From assembly GCF_031344075.1 (NCBI RefSeq), contig NZ_JAVJAN010000004.1:56519-120518 (forward strand): a stretch of DNA of 64,000 nt, read 5' to 3'. Below, piece by piece: positions 44,027 to 51,883 of the stretch. Origin of the DNA: Clostridium aquiflavi (GTDB taxonomy: Bacteria; Bacillota; Clostridia; Clostridiales; Clostridiaceae). The notes under the pieces were generated by a model that saw nothing but the letters and a program-made list of their open reading frames with translations, did no database searches and was not told the DNA's origin. The translations under genes were made by a program, and so were the position numbers. Position 1 is the stretch's first letter. Every line of letters begins with the position of its first letter.

Positions 44027-46054
44027 ATGCAAGAGCTTCAGTTAAAGAATATAGAACTCATATTTAATAAAGAAAAACCGCAAACAAGAGGAACGGAAAT
44101 AAATATAAAAAGTCAGGTTAATAACCCTAAGGATGACATAGAATATAAATTTATTATTGGTTTAAATGGTATATGGACAACTATACAAGATTATTCAGAA
44201 AAAGATAATTGCTGTTGGAAGCCAGTTTATGAAGGGGAATATACGGTTATGGTTCAAGCAAGAGATAAGGAAGGAAAAAAATCATTCGACTATGTAGCTA
44301 AAGAAGATTATTTAATTAGTAACAAAGATTTAGTAAGGCTTATAGATGAGGTAAAGGTTGATAAAACTAGTTTAAATGTTGGAGAAAAGTGTTCTATAGA
44401 GGTAAAAGCAGTGGAAGAAGAGTTACTTTACAGATTTTATGTAAAGGGAGAGCAAGGATGGGAACCTATTATAGACTATACAACAGATAATACATTATTA
44501 TATACTGCAAATAATGCAGGCAAAAAAGAATTTTTAATAGAATGTAAAAGAGCTACTTCTGATGAAAATTTTGATGATTATACTACTGTCAAAATAAATG
44601 TAGATGATATTGAAGATGTTGAAATAACTAATTTTATATGTCATAATACTGAATTAATAGTTGGGCAAGATCTTAAATTTACATTAGAAACCAAAAATGA
44701 AAGTAACAGAACAATTTTATATAAATTTTATAAGATTTCAAAAGATGGAAAAGCAATCTGCATGCAAGATTATTCTACTAAAAATTATTTGAATTACAAA
44801 GAACATACTCATGGAAGTTATAGACTTTTAGCATGTGCAAAAGATATATTTTCAAATAAAGAATATGATGATAGAGCAGTTCTTTTATATAATATAAAAC
44901 CATATAAGGATATATTAATTAAAGGGTTTGCAGCAGATTTAAGTTCACCTCAAATTATAGAAACTGATATAAAATTCAAAGCAGAAGTAGAGGGTGGAAT
45001 TAATATTCTATATAGATATAAAGTAAAAGGTTCATATGAAGAGGATACTGGATTTATAAGAAATTCTGAATATATATGGCAACCTAGAGAATCAGGAAGA
45101 TATAGTATATCAGTTTTTGCCAAAGATGCATCGTCTGAATGTGAATATGAAGCTTGCGAAGAAATTGAATTTGAAATAGAAAAAAGAGGTAATAAGCCAG
45201 TAAAAATAGTTGATGTTGTTATAGATAAAGAAAAAAATGTTTTGATTAAACAACCTGTTAATATAATGGTTAATGCAGAAGGTGGAACTAGATTAAATTA
45301 TTCATTTGTAGTGTATAGAAATAAAATAAAGGTGGAAAAAATAAATAATAACAATAAAAATTGGATTAATTTTACTCCTGAGGAAAAAGGAGATTATGAG
45401 ATAGAGATTATTATTAAGGACAGATATTCTGATAAAGAATTTGATGCACATACTTTTGTTTACTTAAAAGCAAATGAGTATATACCAGGAGAAATCGATT
45501 ATATAATGTTACCTTTAAAAAATAATTATGTAGTTGGAGATACCATAGAATTTGAATCAATAATTCAAAATACAAAAAGTGTCTTGGTTAAATATGTAAC
45601 TAAAATTAATGGACATTTAGTTGAAGAAACTGAATTTATTAAAAATAAAAAATTAAGATTTGTTCCTAAAACTTCAGGAAAATACACAATAGAAGTGTAT
45701 GCTAAAAATATAAAATGTATAGATGAATATGATTCTAAAAAAGAAGTTAGTTTATATATAAATGAAGCATCACCTGTTATAAATACAGAAATAATTATAA
45801 ATAAAAAGAAGGTTAAAATTAATCATGAATTATCATTTGAAGTAAAGAGTACAGGTGGAAAAGATGTCTGCTATGAATTTTATTTAATGGAACATGGTAA
45901 CTGGAATAAAGTTCAATCATATAGTAAGAAAAATTACTATAGCTTTATACCTTTTATTAAAGGAAAGTATAAGATTTTAGTATTATCTAAAAGTTATTAT
46001 AAAAATACTAACTATGAAGATTATGCAGAAATATCTTTTAAGGTATTAGATTAA
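44027..46054 (+). CDS. Seven-repeat triple-tyrosine (Y_Y_Y) motif protein
   Basis: About 675 residues made of seven consecutive modules of roughly 95 residues, each a beta-sandwich-like unit ending in patterns such as GEYTVMVQARD, GSYRLLACAKD, GRYSISVFAKD and GKYTIEVYAKN, followed by a YxD/E tail. This is the Y_Y_Y-type repeat. No signal peptide, membrane helix or catalytic domain is visible, so it looks like a pure cytoplasmic or non-classically exported adhesion/scaffold protein. ATG 44027 (AGAGGGG 11 bases upstream) and TTG 44018 are both possible starts. It ends before a MITE-like element. Confidence 0.75.
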   Translation: MQELQLKNIELIFNKEKPQTRGTEINIKSQVNNPKDDIEYKFIIGLNGIWTTIQDYSEKDNCCWKPVYEGEYTVMVQARDKEGKKSFDYVAKEDYLISNKDLVRLIDEVKVDKTSLNVGEKCSIEVKAVEEELLYRFYVKGEQGWEPIIDYTTDNTLLYTANNAGKKEFLIECKRATSDENFDDYTTVKINVDDIEDVEITNFICHNTELIVGQDLKFTLETKNESNRTILYKFYKISKDGKAICMQDYSTKNYLNYKEHTHGSYRLLACAKDIFSNKEYDDRAVLLYNIKPYKDILIKGFAADLSSPQIIETDIKFKAEVEGGINILYRYKVKGSYEEDTGFIRNSEYIWQPRESGRYSISVFAKDASSECEYEACEEIEFEIEKRGNKPVKIVDVVIDKEKNVLIKQPVNIMVNAEGGTRLNYSFVVYRNKIKVEKINNNNKNWINFTPEEKGDYEIEIIIKDRYSDKEFDAHTFVYLKANEYIPGEIDYIMLPLKNNYVVGDTIEFESIIQNTKSVLVKYVTKINGHLVEETEFIKNKKLRFVPKTSGKYTIEVYAKNIKCIDEYDSKKEVSLYINEASPVINTEIIINKKKVKINHELSFEVKSTGGKDVCYEFYLMEHGNWNKVQSYSKKNYYSFIPFIKGKYKILVLSKSYYKNTNYEDYAEISFKVLD

Positions 46055-46118
46055 GATTTATAAACTTGTTACGAAAATAAATATAGTAGATTAATTTAAG
46101 TTTGTGATTTTAATAAAA

Positions 46119-46228
46119 GACTCTATTTAAACAAATCATTGATATATGAATAAGCAAAGTGGATTGAGTAATTGAACTTAGGAATATAGTACCATTTGTA
46201 TATATCAACAATTATTTAAAATATAGCA
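46119..46228. mobile_element. MITE-like element, copy 4 (opposite orientation)
   Basis: 110 bp, GACTCTATTTAA ... TTAAAATATAGCA, flanked by an exact 8-bp duplication TAATAAAA (46111-46118 and 46229-46236). The interior (ATAAGCAAAGT...GAGTAATTGAACTTAGGAAT) is the reverse complement of copy 2. It ends about 20 bases before the ATG of the lytic transglycosylase gene. Confidence 0.78.
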
Positions 46229-46249
46229 TAATAAAATTGGAGGGCAGTT

Positions 46250-46990
46250 ATGAGTATAGACAATTTAAATTCATTTTCAAATGAATTAATGGCATTAACA
46301 GCAATTAATAATAGTGGCAATAGTAGTGATGATAAAAGTAATAGTGGAACTAATGGACTAGAATTTGCCTTAGTTATGCAAGCTTTAACAGATAAATCTA
46401 ATGAATCAGCTAATGAATCAACTAAGGATTCTAGTGCATTAGAAGCAATGAAATCATTGGAAAATACAAACACAACACCTGGACAAAGATTAGATTATAT
46501 GAAAATGGTTTTAAATGAGAATTTAACATCTAAATTAAATGGGTCTAGTACTACATCAACTGTCGATATAGATACTGATGATGAAAGTAAACAAAGAATA
46601 TATAGAGCAGTAGAAGAAGCATCAAGAAAATATGGTGTAGATTCTAATTTGATTTTAGGAATAATAAAACAGGAATCTGATTTTAATCCTAAAGTAGTTT
46701 CAGGTGCGGGTGCTATGGGACTTATGCAACTTATGCCAGAAAATTGTGAAGAAGATGGAGTAAGTGATCCTTTTAATATAGAACAAAACATTAATGGTGG
46801 AGTTAAGCAATTAAAGGGATATATTGATAGGTATGATGGAAATGTAGAAATGGCTCTTATGGCATATAATGCAGGACCTGGAACAATGCAAAAAAGAGGA
46901 GTTAGCTCTGTTGAACATTTATATAAAATGCCTAAAGAAACTCAAAACTATATTCCAAAAGTAATGGGATATTATAAAAGTGGAATTTAG
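46250..46990 (+). CDS. SLT-type lytic transglycosylase
   Basis: 246 residues. The first ~120 are rich in Ser, Asn, Thr and Asp and look disordered. The C-terminal half is a soluble-lytic-transglycosylase domain: VDSNLILGIIKQESDFNPKVVS with the catalytic Glu in KQESDF, then GAMGLMQLMP and LMAYNAGPG. It cleaves peptidoglycan between MurNAc and GlcNAc. No signal peptide is visible, which is odd for a wall enzyme; export could depend on a flagellar or other route. TTGGAGGGC precedes ATG 46250. Confidence 0.88.
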   Translation: MSIDNLNSFSNELMALTAINNSGNSSDDKSNSGTNGLEFALVMQALTDKSNESANESTKDSSALEAMKSLENTNTTPGQRLDYMKMVLNENLTSKLNGSSTTSTVDIDTDDESKQRIYRAVEEASRKYGVDSNLILGIIKQESDFNPKVVSGAGAMGLMQLMPENCEEDGVSDPFNIEQNINGGVKQLKGYIDRYDGNVEMALMAYNAGPGTMQKRGVSSVEHLYKMPKETQNYIPKVMGYYKSGI

Positions 46991-47005
46991 CATGAATCAA
47001 TAAAA

Positions 47006-47038
47006 AATGAAGTTGTTTAGTAATAACTTCATTTTTTT
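47006..47038 (+). terminator. Terminator after the transglycosylase gene
   Basis: AAATGAAGTT and AACTTCATTT stem with seven T. A MITE-like element is inserted at its T-run. Confidence 0.8.
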
Positions 47039-47041
47039 ATT

Positions 47042-47115
47042 GGCTCTATTTTAGTAAGAATTTTATATATGCCACTTTGCCTATTGCATATATAAATATA
47101 TATTTAAAACATAAT
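47042..47115. mobile_element. MITE-like element, copy 5 (short form)
   Basis: 74 bp, GGCTCTATTTTA ... TTTAAAACATAAT, with inner arms ATATATGC / GCATATAT and CACTTTGCCTATTGCATATAT as in copy 1. It is flanked by TTTTTATT on both sides (47034-47041 and 47116-47123). Because the flanks are AT-rich, the duplication is less decisive than in copies 1, 2 and 4. Confidence 0.6.
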
Positions 47116-47205
47116 TTTTTATTTATATGAATATTTATTTTGACATATGTGATAATATACTATTGTGTAGAGAGACATATAAAATGATAGAGTGGAGTGA
47201 AGTAA

Positions 47206-47922
47206 ATGGAGAGATTGGATAAAATAATTTCTAATTTAGGATATGGAAGCAGAAAAGAAGCTAAATTGTTAGCAAAAAAAGGATTAATTGAAGTAGATGG
47301 AAAGATAATTAAAGATAGTAGTGTAAATATAGATCCTGAAAAATCTATAGTTAAGATAAATGGAGAAGAGATATTTTATCGTAAATACATATATTTAATG
47401 ATGAATAAACCAACAGGAGTAATATCAGCAACTCATGATTCAAAAGATGAAACTGTTATTGATTTGTTAGAATTAGATCATCAAATTTTTAATCCATTTC
47501 CAGTAGGAAGATTAGATAAAGATACTGTTGGATTATTGTTATTAACTAATGATGGGGACTTTAATCATAGAATGATATCACCTAAATGGCATGTTGATAA
47601 AGTTTATTATGCTAAAATAGATAAAGAAGTAAATGAAAAAGATCAAGAGGCATTTAAAAAAGGTGTAGTATTAGATGATGGGTATAAATGCTTAGAAGCA
47701 AAATTAGATATTATATCTGCATCACCAGAAGGTTCAGAAGTTAGAATTACTATACAAGAAGGAAAATATCATCAAGTAAAAAGAATGTTTGAAGCACGTG
47801 ATAAAAAAGTAGTATATCTAAAAAGAGAAGAATTTGGTAATTTAATTCTAGATGAAAGTTTAGAAGAAGGCGAATATAGAGAATTATCAGATGAAGAATT
47901 AGCTATTTTAAATAAAAATTAA
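47206..47922 (+). CDS. rsuA: RsuA/RluB-family rRNA pseudouridine synthase
   Basis: 238 residues: N-terminal S4 RNA-binding domain (ERLDKIISNLGYGSRKEA), then the catalytic domain with GRLDKDTVGLLLLTNDGD, whose Asp is the nucleophile, and GKYHQVKRMFEA. It isomerises a uridine in rRNA; the length and C-terminus favour the RsuA (16S) type over RluB, but the exact position cannot be read. GAGTGGAG precedes ATG 47206. Confidence 0.85.
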   Translation: MERLDKIISNLGYGSRKEAKLLAKKGLIEVDGKIIKDSSVNIDPEKSIVKINGEEIFYRKYIYLMMNKPTGVISATHDSKDETVIDLLELDHQIFNPFPVGRLDKDTVGLLLLTNDGDFNHRMISPKWHVDKVYYAKIDKEVNEKDQEAFKKGVVLDDGYKCLEAKLDIISASPEGSEVRITIQEGKYHQVKRMFEARDKKVVYLKREEFGNLILDESLEEGEYRELSDEELAILNKN

Positions 47923-47993
47923 CGAACATTAAAAGATTATGCAATAAAATAATTCATTTTAGACGCAGGAGTAAATATTTTTCGTAAAATTAC

Positions 47994-48022
47994 TTGCATT
48001 TTAATATATAATAGCCTATAAT
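47994..48022 (+). promoter_or_regulatory. Promoter of a predicted small RNA
   Basis: TTGCAT (47994-47999) and TATAAT (48017-48022) with a 17-bp spacer. No open reading frame follows before the terminator at 48094. Confidence 0.65.
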
Positions 48023-48028
48023 AATTTT

Positions 48029-48126
48029 GCAAGGATAAATAAAAGGAATTATATAGCCCCCTTTTTATTTATTGCTTATTGCTTATTGCTAAAGCGCAAC
48101 CTAGCCCCAAGGGTTGCGTTTTTTTG
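48029..48126 (+). ncRNA. Predicted small RNA (about 95 nt)
   Basis: It starts about 7 bases after a strong -10 box. The first hairpin is ATAAATAAAAGG (48035-48046) with CCTTTTTATTTAT (48060-48072), 12 pairs with one bulged T, and a loop containing TAGCCC. Three TTATTGC tandem units follow (48069-48089), then the terminator stem CGCAACC / GGTTGCG, with CTAGCCCCAA in its loop, and seven T. The repeated TAGCCC loops suggest exposed pairing seeds. It contains no start codon with a ribosome site. I do not recognise the family. Confidence 0.6.
48094..48126 (+). terminator. Terminator of the predicted small RNA
   Basis: GCGCAACC...GGGTTGCG stem, the most GC-rich hairpin in the region, followed by seven T. 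Confidence 0.9.
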
Positions 48127-48238
48127 TCTTAATTAATGAAAATGTTTACTTTGAAGAAAAGTTGATTTAATATATAAAAAAGCATAAAAATAGTACATTT
48201 TAATAGAGATTAATAAAAAATTAAATAGAAAAAAATAA

Positions 48239-48300
48239 GTGAAGGAATTAAGTCATATTTATTTAAATGTGACTTAATTCCTTCACTTTTATTTGTTTTT
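48239..48300 (+). terminator. Second strong hairpin before pcrA
   Basis: GTGAAGGAATTAAGTCA and TGACTTAATTCCTTCAC form a perfect 17-bp stem followed by TTTTATTTGTTTTT. Between the previous terminator and this one (48127-48238) there is only AT-rich sequence with no gene. The hairpin either ends another short RNA or blocks read-through. 48301-48462 is the AT-rich leader of pcrA with no clear signal. Confidence 0.75.
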
Positions 48301-48462
48301 ATATTTTAAAATAGGAGATAATAAAGAAGTATATAATTTTAAAGGAAATAATTAGATATAATTAATGTATATAAAGATTAAATTAACATATAAAGAGAAA
48401 TATTATTAATACTTTCACTATGTTATAATATTTAGAGATTAAGAAAGGAGCAGATTAACTAA

Positions 48463-51400
48463 ATGGAGTTAAAATCATTGCTTAATAAAGAACAATATGA
48501 AGGTGCAATTACCATAGATGGCCAATTGTTAATATTAGCTGGAGCTGGATCAGGAAAGACTAGAGTATTAACTTATAGAATGGCACATATGATAGAAAAT
48601 ATGGGCATAGCACCATATAATATATTAGCTATTACATTTACAAATAAGGCAGCAAAGGAAATGAAAGATAGAGTTATATCACTAATTGGTAGTAAAGCTG
48701 AAAATATGTGGATATCTACATTCCATTCAACTTGCGTTAGAATTTTAAGACGAGAAATAGATAAGATTGGTTACAATAGTAACTTTACAATATACGATAC
48801 ATCTGATCAAAAAGTATTAATAAAAGAATGTATGAAGCTTTTAAATATTAATGATAAAGATATATCTGATCAAGAGATACTAAGTAAAATTGGAAAAGCA
48901 AAAGATACTATGCAAACTGCTCAAAGTTTTATGAGACAAAATGAATCTAACTTTAGAGAAAAGAAAATTGCGGAAGCATATGAGATGTATCAAAGAAGAC
49001 TAAAGGAAAATAATGCATTAGACTTTGATGACTTAATATTTAAAGCTGTTGAGCTTTTTAAATCTAATTCTGAAGTATTAGAATTTTATCAAAATAAATT
49101 TAAGTATATAATGGTAGACGAATATCAAGATACTAATGGTGCTCAATATGAATTGATTAAATTATTAGCATCAAAACATAAAAATATATGTGTTGTTGGT
49201 GATGATGATCAATGCTTAGTTGAAGGAACTTTAATATCTACCGAGGATAAAAAAGTTAAAATAGAAAAATTAACTTGCGAAGATAAAGTTAAAGTTGCAT
49301 GTGGTAATGGAGAAATAGGATTATTATCAGTAAGTGACATAAGTAAAAAGAAGTATTGTGGAGAAGTTATAAAAATTACTACAAAGAGTAATAAGGTAAT
49401 AAAAGCTACACCTAACCATATTTCATTTGGAAAAGTACTATTAGAAGAAGAGAATTACTATGTTTATTTAATGTATAAAAACGGTTTTGGATATAGAATA
49501 GGTCAAACATCTTCTGTAAGATCTAGAGATGAAAGAGAAGCTAGTGGTTTAGCAGTTAGATTAAATGGAGAGCAAGCAGATAAAATATGGATAATAAAAG
49601 TTTGTAACTCAAAAGGTGATGCAACTTATTATGAACAATATTATTCTGTAAAATATGGAATACCAACTATTGTATTTAATTCACGAGGAAGAAATATAAC
49701 AGTATCACAAGAACAAATAGAAAATATGTTTAATGACATTGATACAGTAAGTGCTGCTGAAAAACTAATGGATGATGAACATTTATATAAGGAATATCCA
49801 CATCATTTGAGTAATGCAGTAATAAGAGGAAATTCAGTAAGAAAAAGAGTTAATGTGACTTTTTTTGGAGGAAAAAAATCGTTACAAAGAGGATTATATT
49901 CTCACAGAATAGGACTTAATTCCTCTGGTGATGAAACAAAGAATAAATTTATAGAAGCGGGTTTCAATGTTAGAAATGGTGAAAGAAATACATATAGAGT
50001 TGAGACTGAAAGAGCTTTATATGATGAAGCAGAAGAATTTGCAAGAAGTTTAAGTGAAGTTGAAGAAAATTTTGATATATTAAAAAAAGCTAAATTAACT
50101 GGAGAAAAAAGTTTTCTATTTATGCCACTTGGAAGTTTTAGAGAAGGTATGGCAATTGCAATAGAAAGTGATGGAGTAATAAAAGAAGATATTATAGTAT
50201 CTGTTGAAAGCGAAGAATATGATGGATTTGTATATGATTTAAATATTGATAATGCTAGAAATTATATAGCAAATGATGTTGTAGTGCATAATTGTATCTA
50301 TCAATGGAGAGGCGCAGATATTCAAAATATATTGGATTTTGAGAAAGATTATCCTAATGCTAAAGTAATTAAATTAGAACAAAATTATAGGTCTAAGAGT
50401 AATATATTAGATGCAGCAAATGTAGTAATTGTGAATAATGCAAATAGAAAAAGTAAAGTACTTAGAACAGAACAAGAAGCTGGAGATAAAATAAAGATAT
50501 ATAGGGCATTTTCAGATGGTGATGAAGGAGATTTTGTTAGTAAGCAAATTACAGAGATTAAATCTAAGGAAAATAAAGAGTATAAGGATTTTGCTATACT
50601 ATACAGAACTAATGCTCAGTCACGTATATTTGAAGAAAGTTTAAGAAGAAGAGGAATCCCATATAAGATAATAGGGGGAACTAGATTTTACGATAGAAAA
50701 GAAATAAAGGATATTTTAGCATACCTTAAGGCTATAGTTAATCCAAGAGATGATGTTAGTTTAAAGAGAATAATAAATGTTCCTAAAAGAAGTATAGGTG
50801 ATGCTACAGTATCAAAAATTCAAGAATTTGCAAATAGTTTCGAATTAGATATGTGGGATGCTTTAATGGAAGTTAGAACAATACCAACATTAACACCTAG
50901 AAATGCTAATAATATAGAAGTTTTTACAAATTTAATGGAAGAATTTATGTCACTGAGTGAAACAGCACCTATATCTGTATTAATTGAGTCAATACTTAAA
51001 GATACAGGATATTTAAAACAACTAGAGTCAACTAAGGAAATAGAAGATAAAAGTAGAATTGAGAATTTAAAAGAGCTTGTTTCAGATGCAGTTGATTTTG
51101 AAAAGAATAATGAAGATAAATCATTAGCTGCATATTTAGAAAAAGTATCATTAGTTCAAGATACAGATAAGATTGAAGAACAAGAGGATACGATAGTATT
51201 AATGACAGTTCATAGTGCAAAGGGTCTTGAATTCCCAGTTGTATTTATGGTTGGAATGGAAAATGGTATTTTCCCGGGAAATATGTCGTTTGAAAAAGAA
51301 TCTGAGATGGAAGAATCAAGAAGATTATGTTATGTAGGAATAACAAGAGCAAAAGAAACATTATTTATGACATCAGCTGAAGTTAGAAGAGTATTTGGTA

Positions 51401-51789
51401 GAACAGTAGCATATTCTCAGTCTGACTTTATTAATGAAATAAAACCAGAACTTAAGGAATATGTAAGTGGAAATAGAATAGGATCTGGAAATACCTCTAA
51501 TGTTAAGGCTCAAAAAAATAATTCATATAATAATCCTCATAGTTTAAGAAGCACTATAATAAGAGATGTTTGTAAATCTACTAATACAATTAATAACAAC
51601 AATAGTGATTCAGAATATTTAAATGCTAACGAAATTACATTAGGTAGAAAAGTACAACATGAAAAATTTGGCGTTGGTACAATAGTTAGTGTTCAGAATT
51701 CTGGAGATGATAAAAAGTTAACTATTGCATTTGATAAACAAGGAGTTAAAAATTTAATGTTATCATTTGCTAAGTTAAAAGGAATTTAA
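48463..51789 (+). CDS. pcrA: DNA helicase PcrA with in-frame intein
   Basis: 1108 residues as translated. Removing the intein (251-610) leaves 748, the normal length of PcrA/UvrD. Walker A GAGSGKT (27-33), FTNKAAKEMK, VDEYQDTN (Walker B) and GDDDQ precede the intein. CIYQWRGA, LEQNYRS, LYRTNAQSR, MTVHSAKGLEF and YVGITRAKE follow it. The splice junction divides motif III (GDDDQ | CIYQWRG), where the usual Ser after Gln is Cys, the +1 nucleophile. The helicase unwinds DNA in repair and plasmid replication. It has a short C-terminal tail ending in a KVQHEKFGVGTIVS domain. AAGGAG precedes ATG 48463. Confidence 0.95.
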   Translation: MELKSLLNKEQYEGAITIDGQLLILAGAGSGKTRVLTYRMAHMIENMGIAPYNILAITFTNKAAKEMKDRVISLIGSKAENMWISTFHSTCVRILRREIDKIGYNSNFTIYDTSDQKVLIKECMKLLNINDKDISDQEILSKIGKAKDTMQTAQSFMRQNESNFREKKIAEAYEMYQRRLKENNALDFDDLIFKAVELFKSNSEVLEFYQNKFKYIMVDEYQDTNGAQYELIKLLASKHKNICVVGDDDQCLVEGTLISTEDKKVKIEKLTCEDKVKVACGNGEIGLLSVSDISKKKYCGEVIKITTKSNKVIKATPNHISFGKVLLEEENYYVYLMYKNGFGYRIGQTSSVRSRDEREASGLAVRLNGEQADKIWIIKVCNSKGDATYYEQYYSVKYGIPTIVFNSRGRNITVSQEQIENMFNDIDTVSAAEKLMDDEHLYKEYPHHLSNAVIRGNSVRKRVNVTFFGGKKSLQRGLYSHRIGLNSSGDETKNKFIEAGFNVRNGERNTYRVETERALYDEAEEFARSLSEVEENFDILKKAKLTGEKSFLFMPLGSFREGMAIAIESDGVIKEDIIVSVESEEYDGFVYDLNIDNARNYIANDVVVHNCIYQWRGADIQNILDFEKDYPNAKVIKLEQNYRSKSNILDAANVVIVNNANRKSKVLRTEQEAGDKIKIYRAFSDGDEGDFVSKQITEIKSKENKEYKDFAILYRTNAQSRIFEESLRRRGIPYKIIGGTRFYDRKEIKDILAYLKAIVNPRDDVSLKRIINVPKRSIGDATVSKIQEFANSFELDMWDALMEVRTIPTLTPRNANNIEVFTNLMEEFMSLSETAPISVLIESILKDTGYLKQLESTKEIEDKSRIENLKELVSDAVDFEKNNEDKSLAAYLEKVSLVQDTDKIEEQEDTIVLMTVHSAKGLEFPVVFMVGMENGIFPGNMSFEKESEMEESRRLCYVGITRAKETLFMTSAEVRRVFGRTVAYSQSDFINEIKPELKEYVSGNRIGSGNTSNVKAQKNNSYNNPHSLRSTIIRDVCKSTNTINNNNSDSEYLNANEITLGRKVQHEKFGVGTIVSVQNSGDDKKLTIAFDKQGVKNLMLSFAKLKGI
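49213..50292 (+). other. Intein in PcrA with GIY-YIG-like endonuclease domain
   Basis: 360 residues from Cys251 to Asn610. The N-terminal block starts CLVEGTLIST, and block B has GEVIKITTKSNKVIKATPNH with the TxxH catalytic pair. The C-terminal blocks read YDGFVYDLNIDNARNYIA and VVVHN, followed by Cys611. All residues needed for splicing are present. Between them, instead of LAGLIDADG motifs, is YYVYLMYKNGFGYRIGQTSS...R..R...WIIKV...YYEQYYS, which has the GIY...YIG, Arg and Glu pattern of GIY-YIG nucleases. A further basic segment with HRIGLNSS and FNVR follows, perhaps for DNA binding. Domain assignment is by motif only. Confidence 0.85.
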
Positions 51790-51883
51790 AGTTAGATTAG
51801 CTTCATATAGAGTTTTAAATTTTATATGAAGTTGATATATATATTAATTATAAAATTTCTTAATTTAGGAGATGGAGATAATA

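Noticed and set aside
51032..51220. Minus-strand frame inside pcrA C-terminal region
   Set aside because: Inside the conserved helicase domain, no ribosome site.
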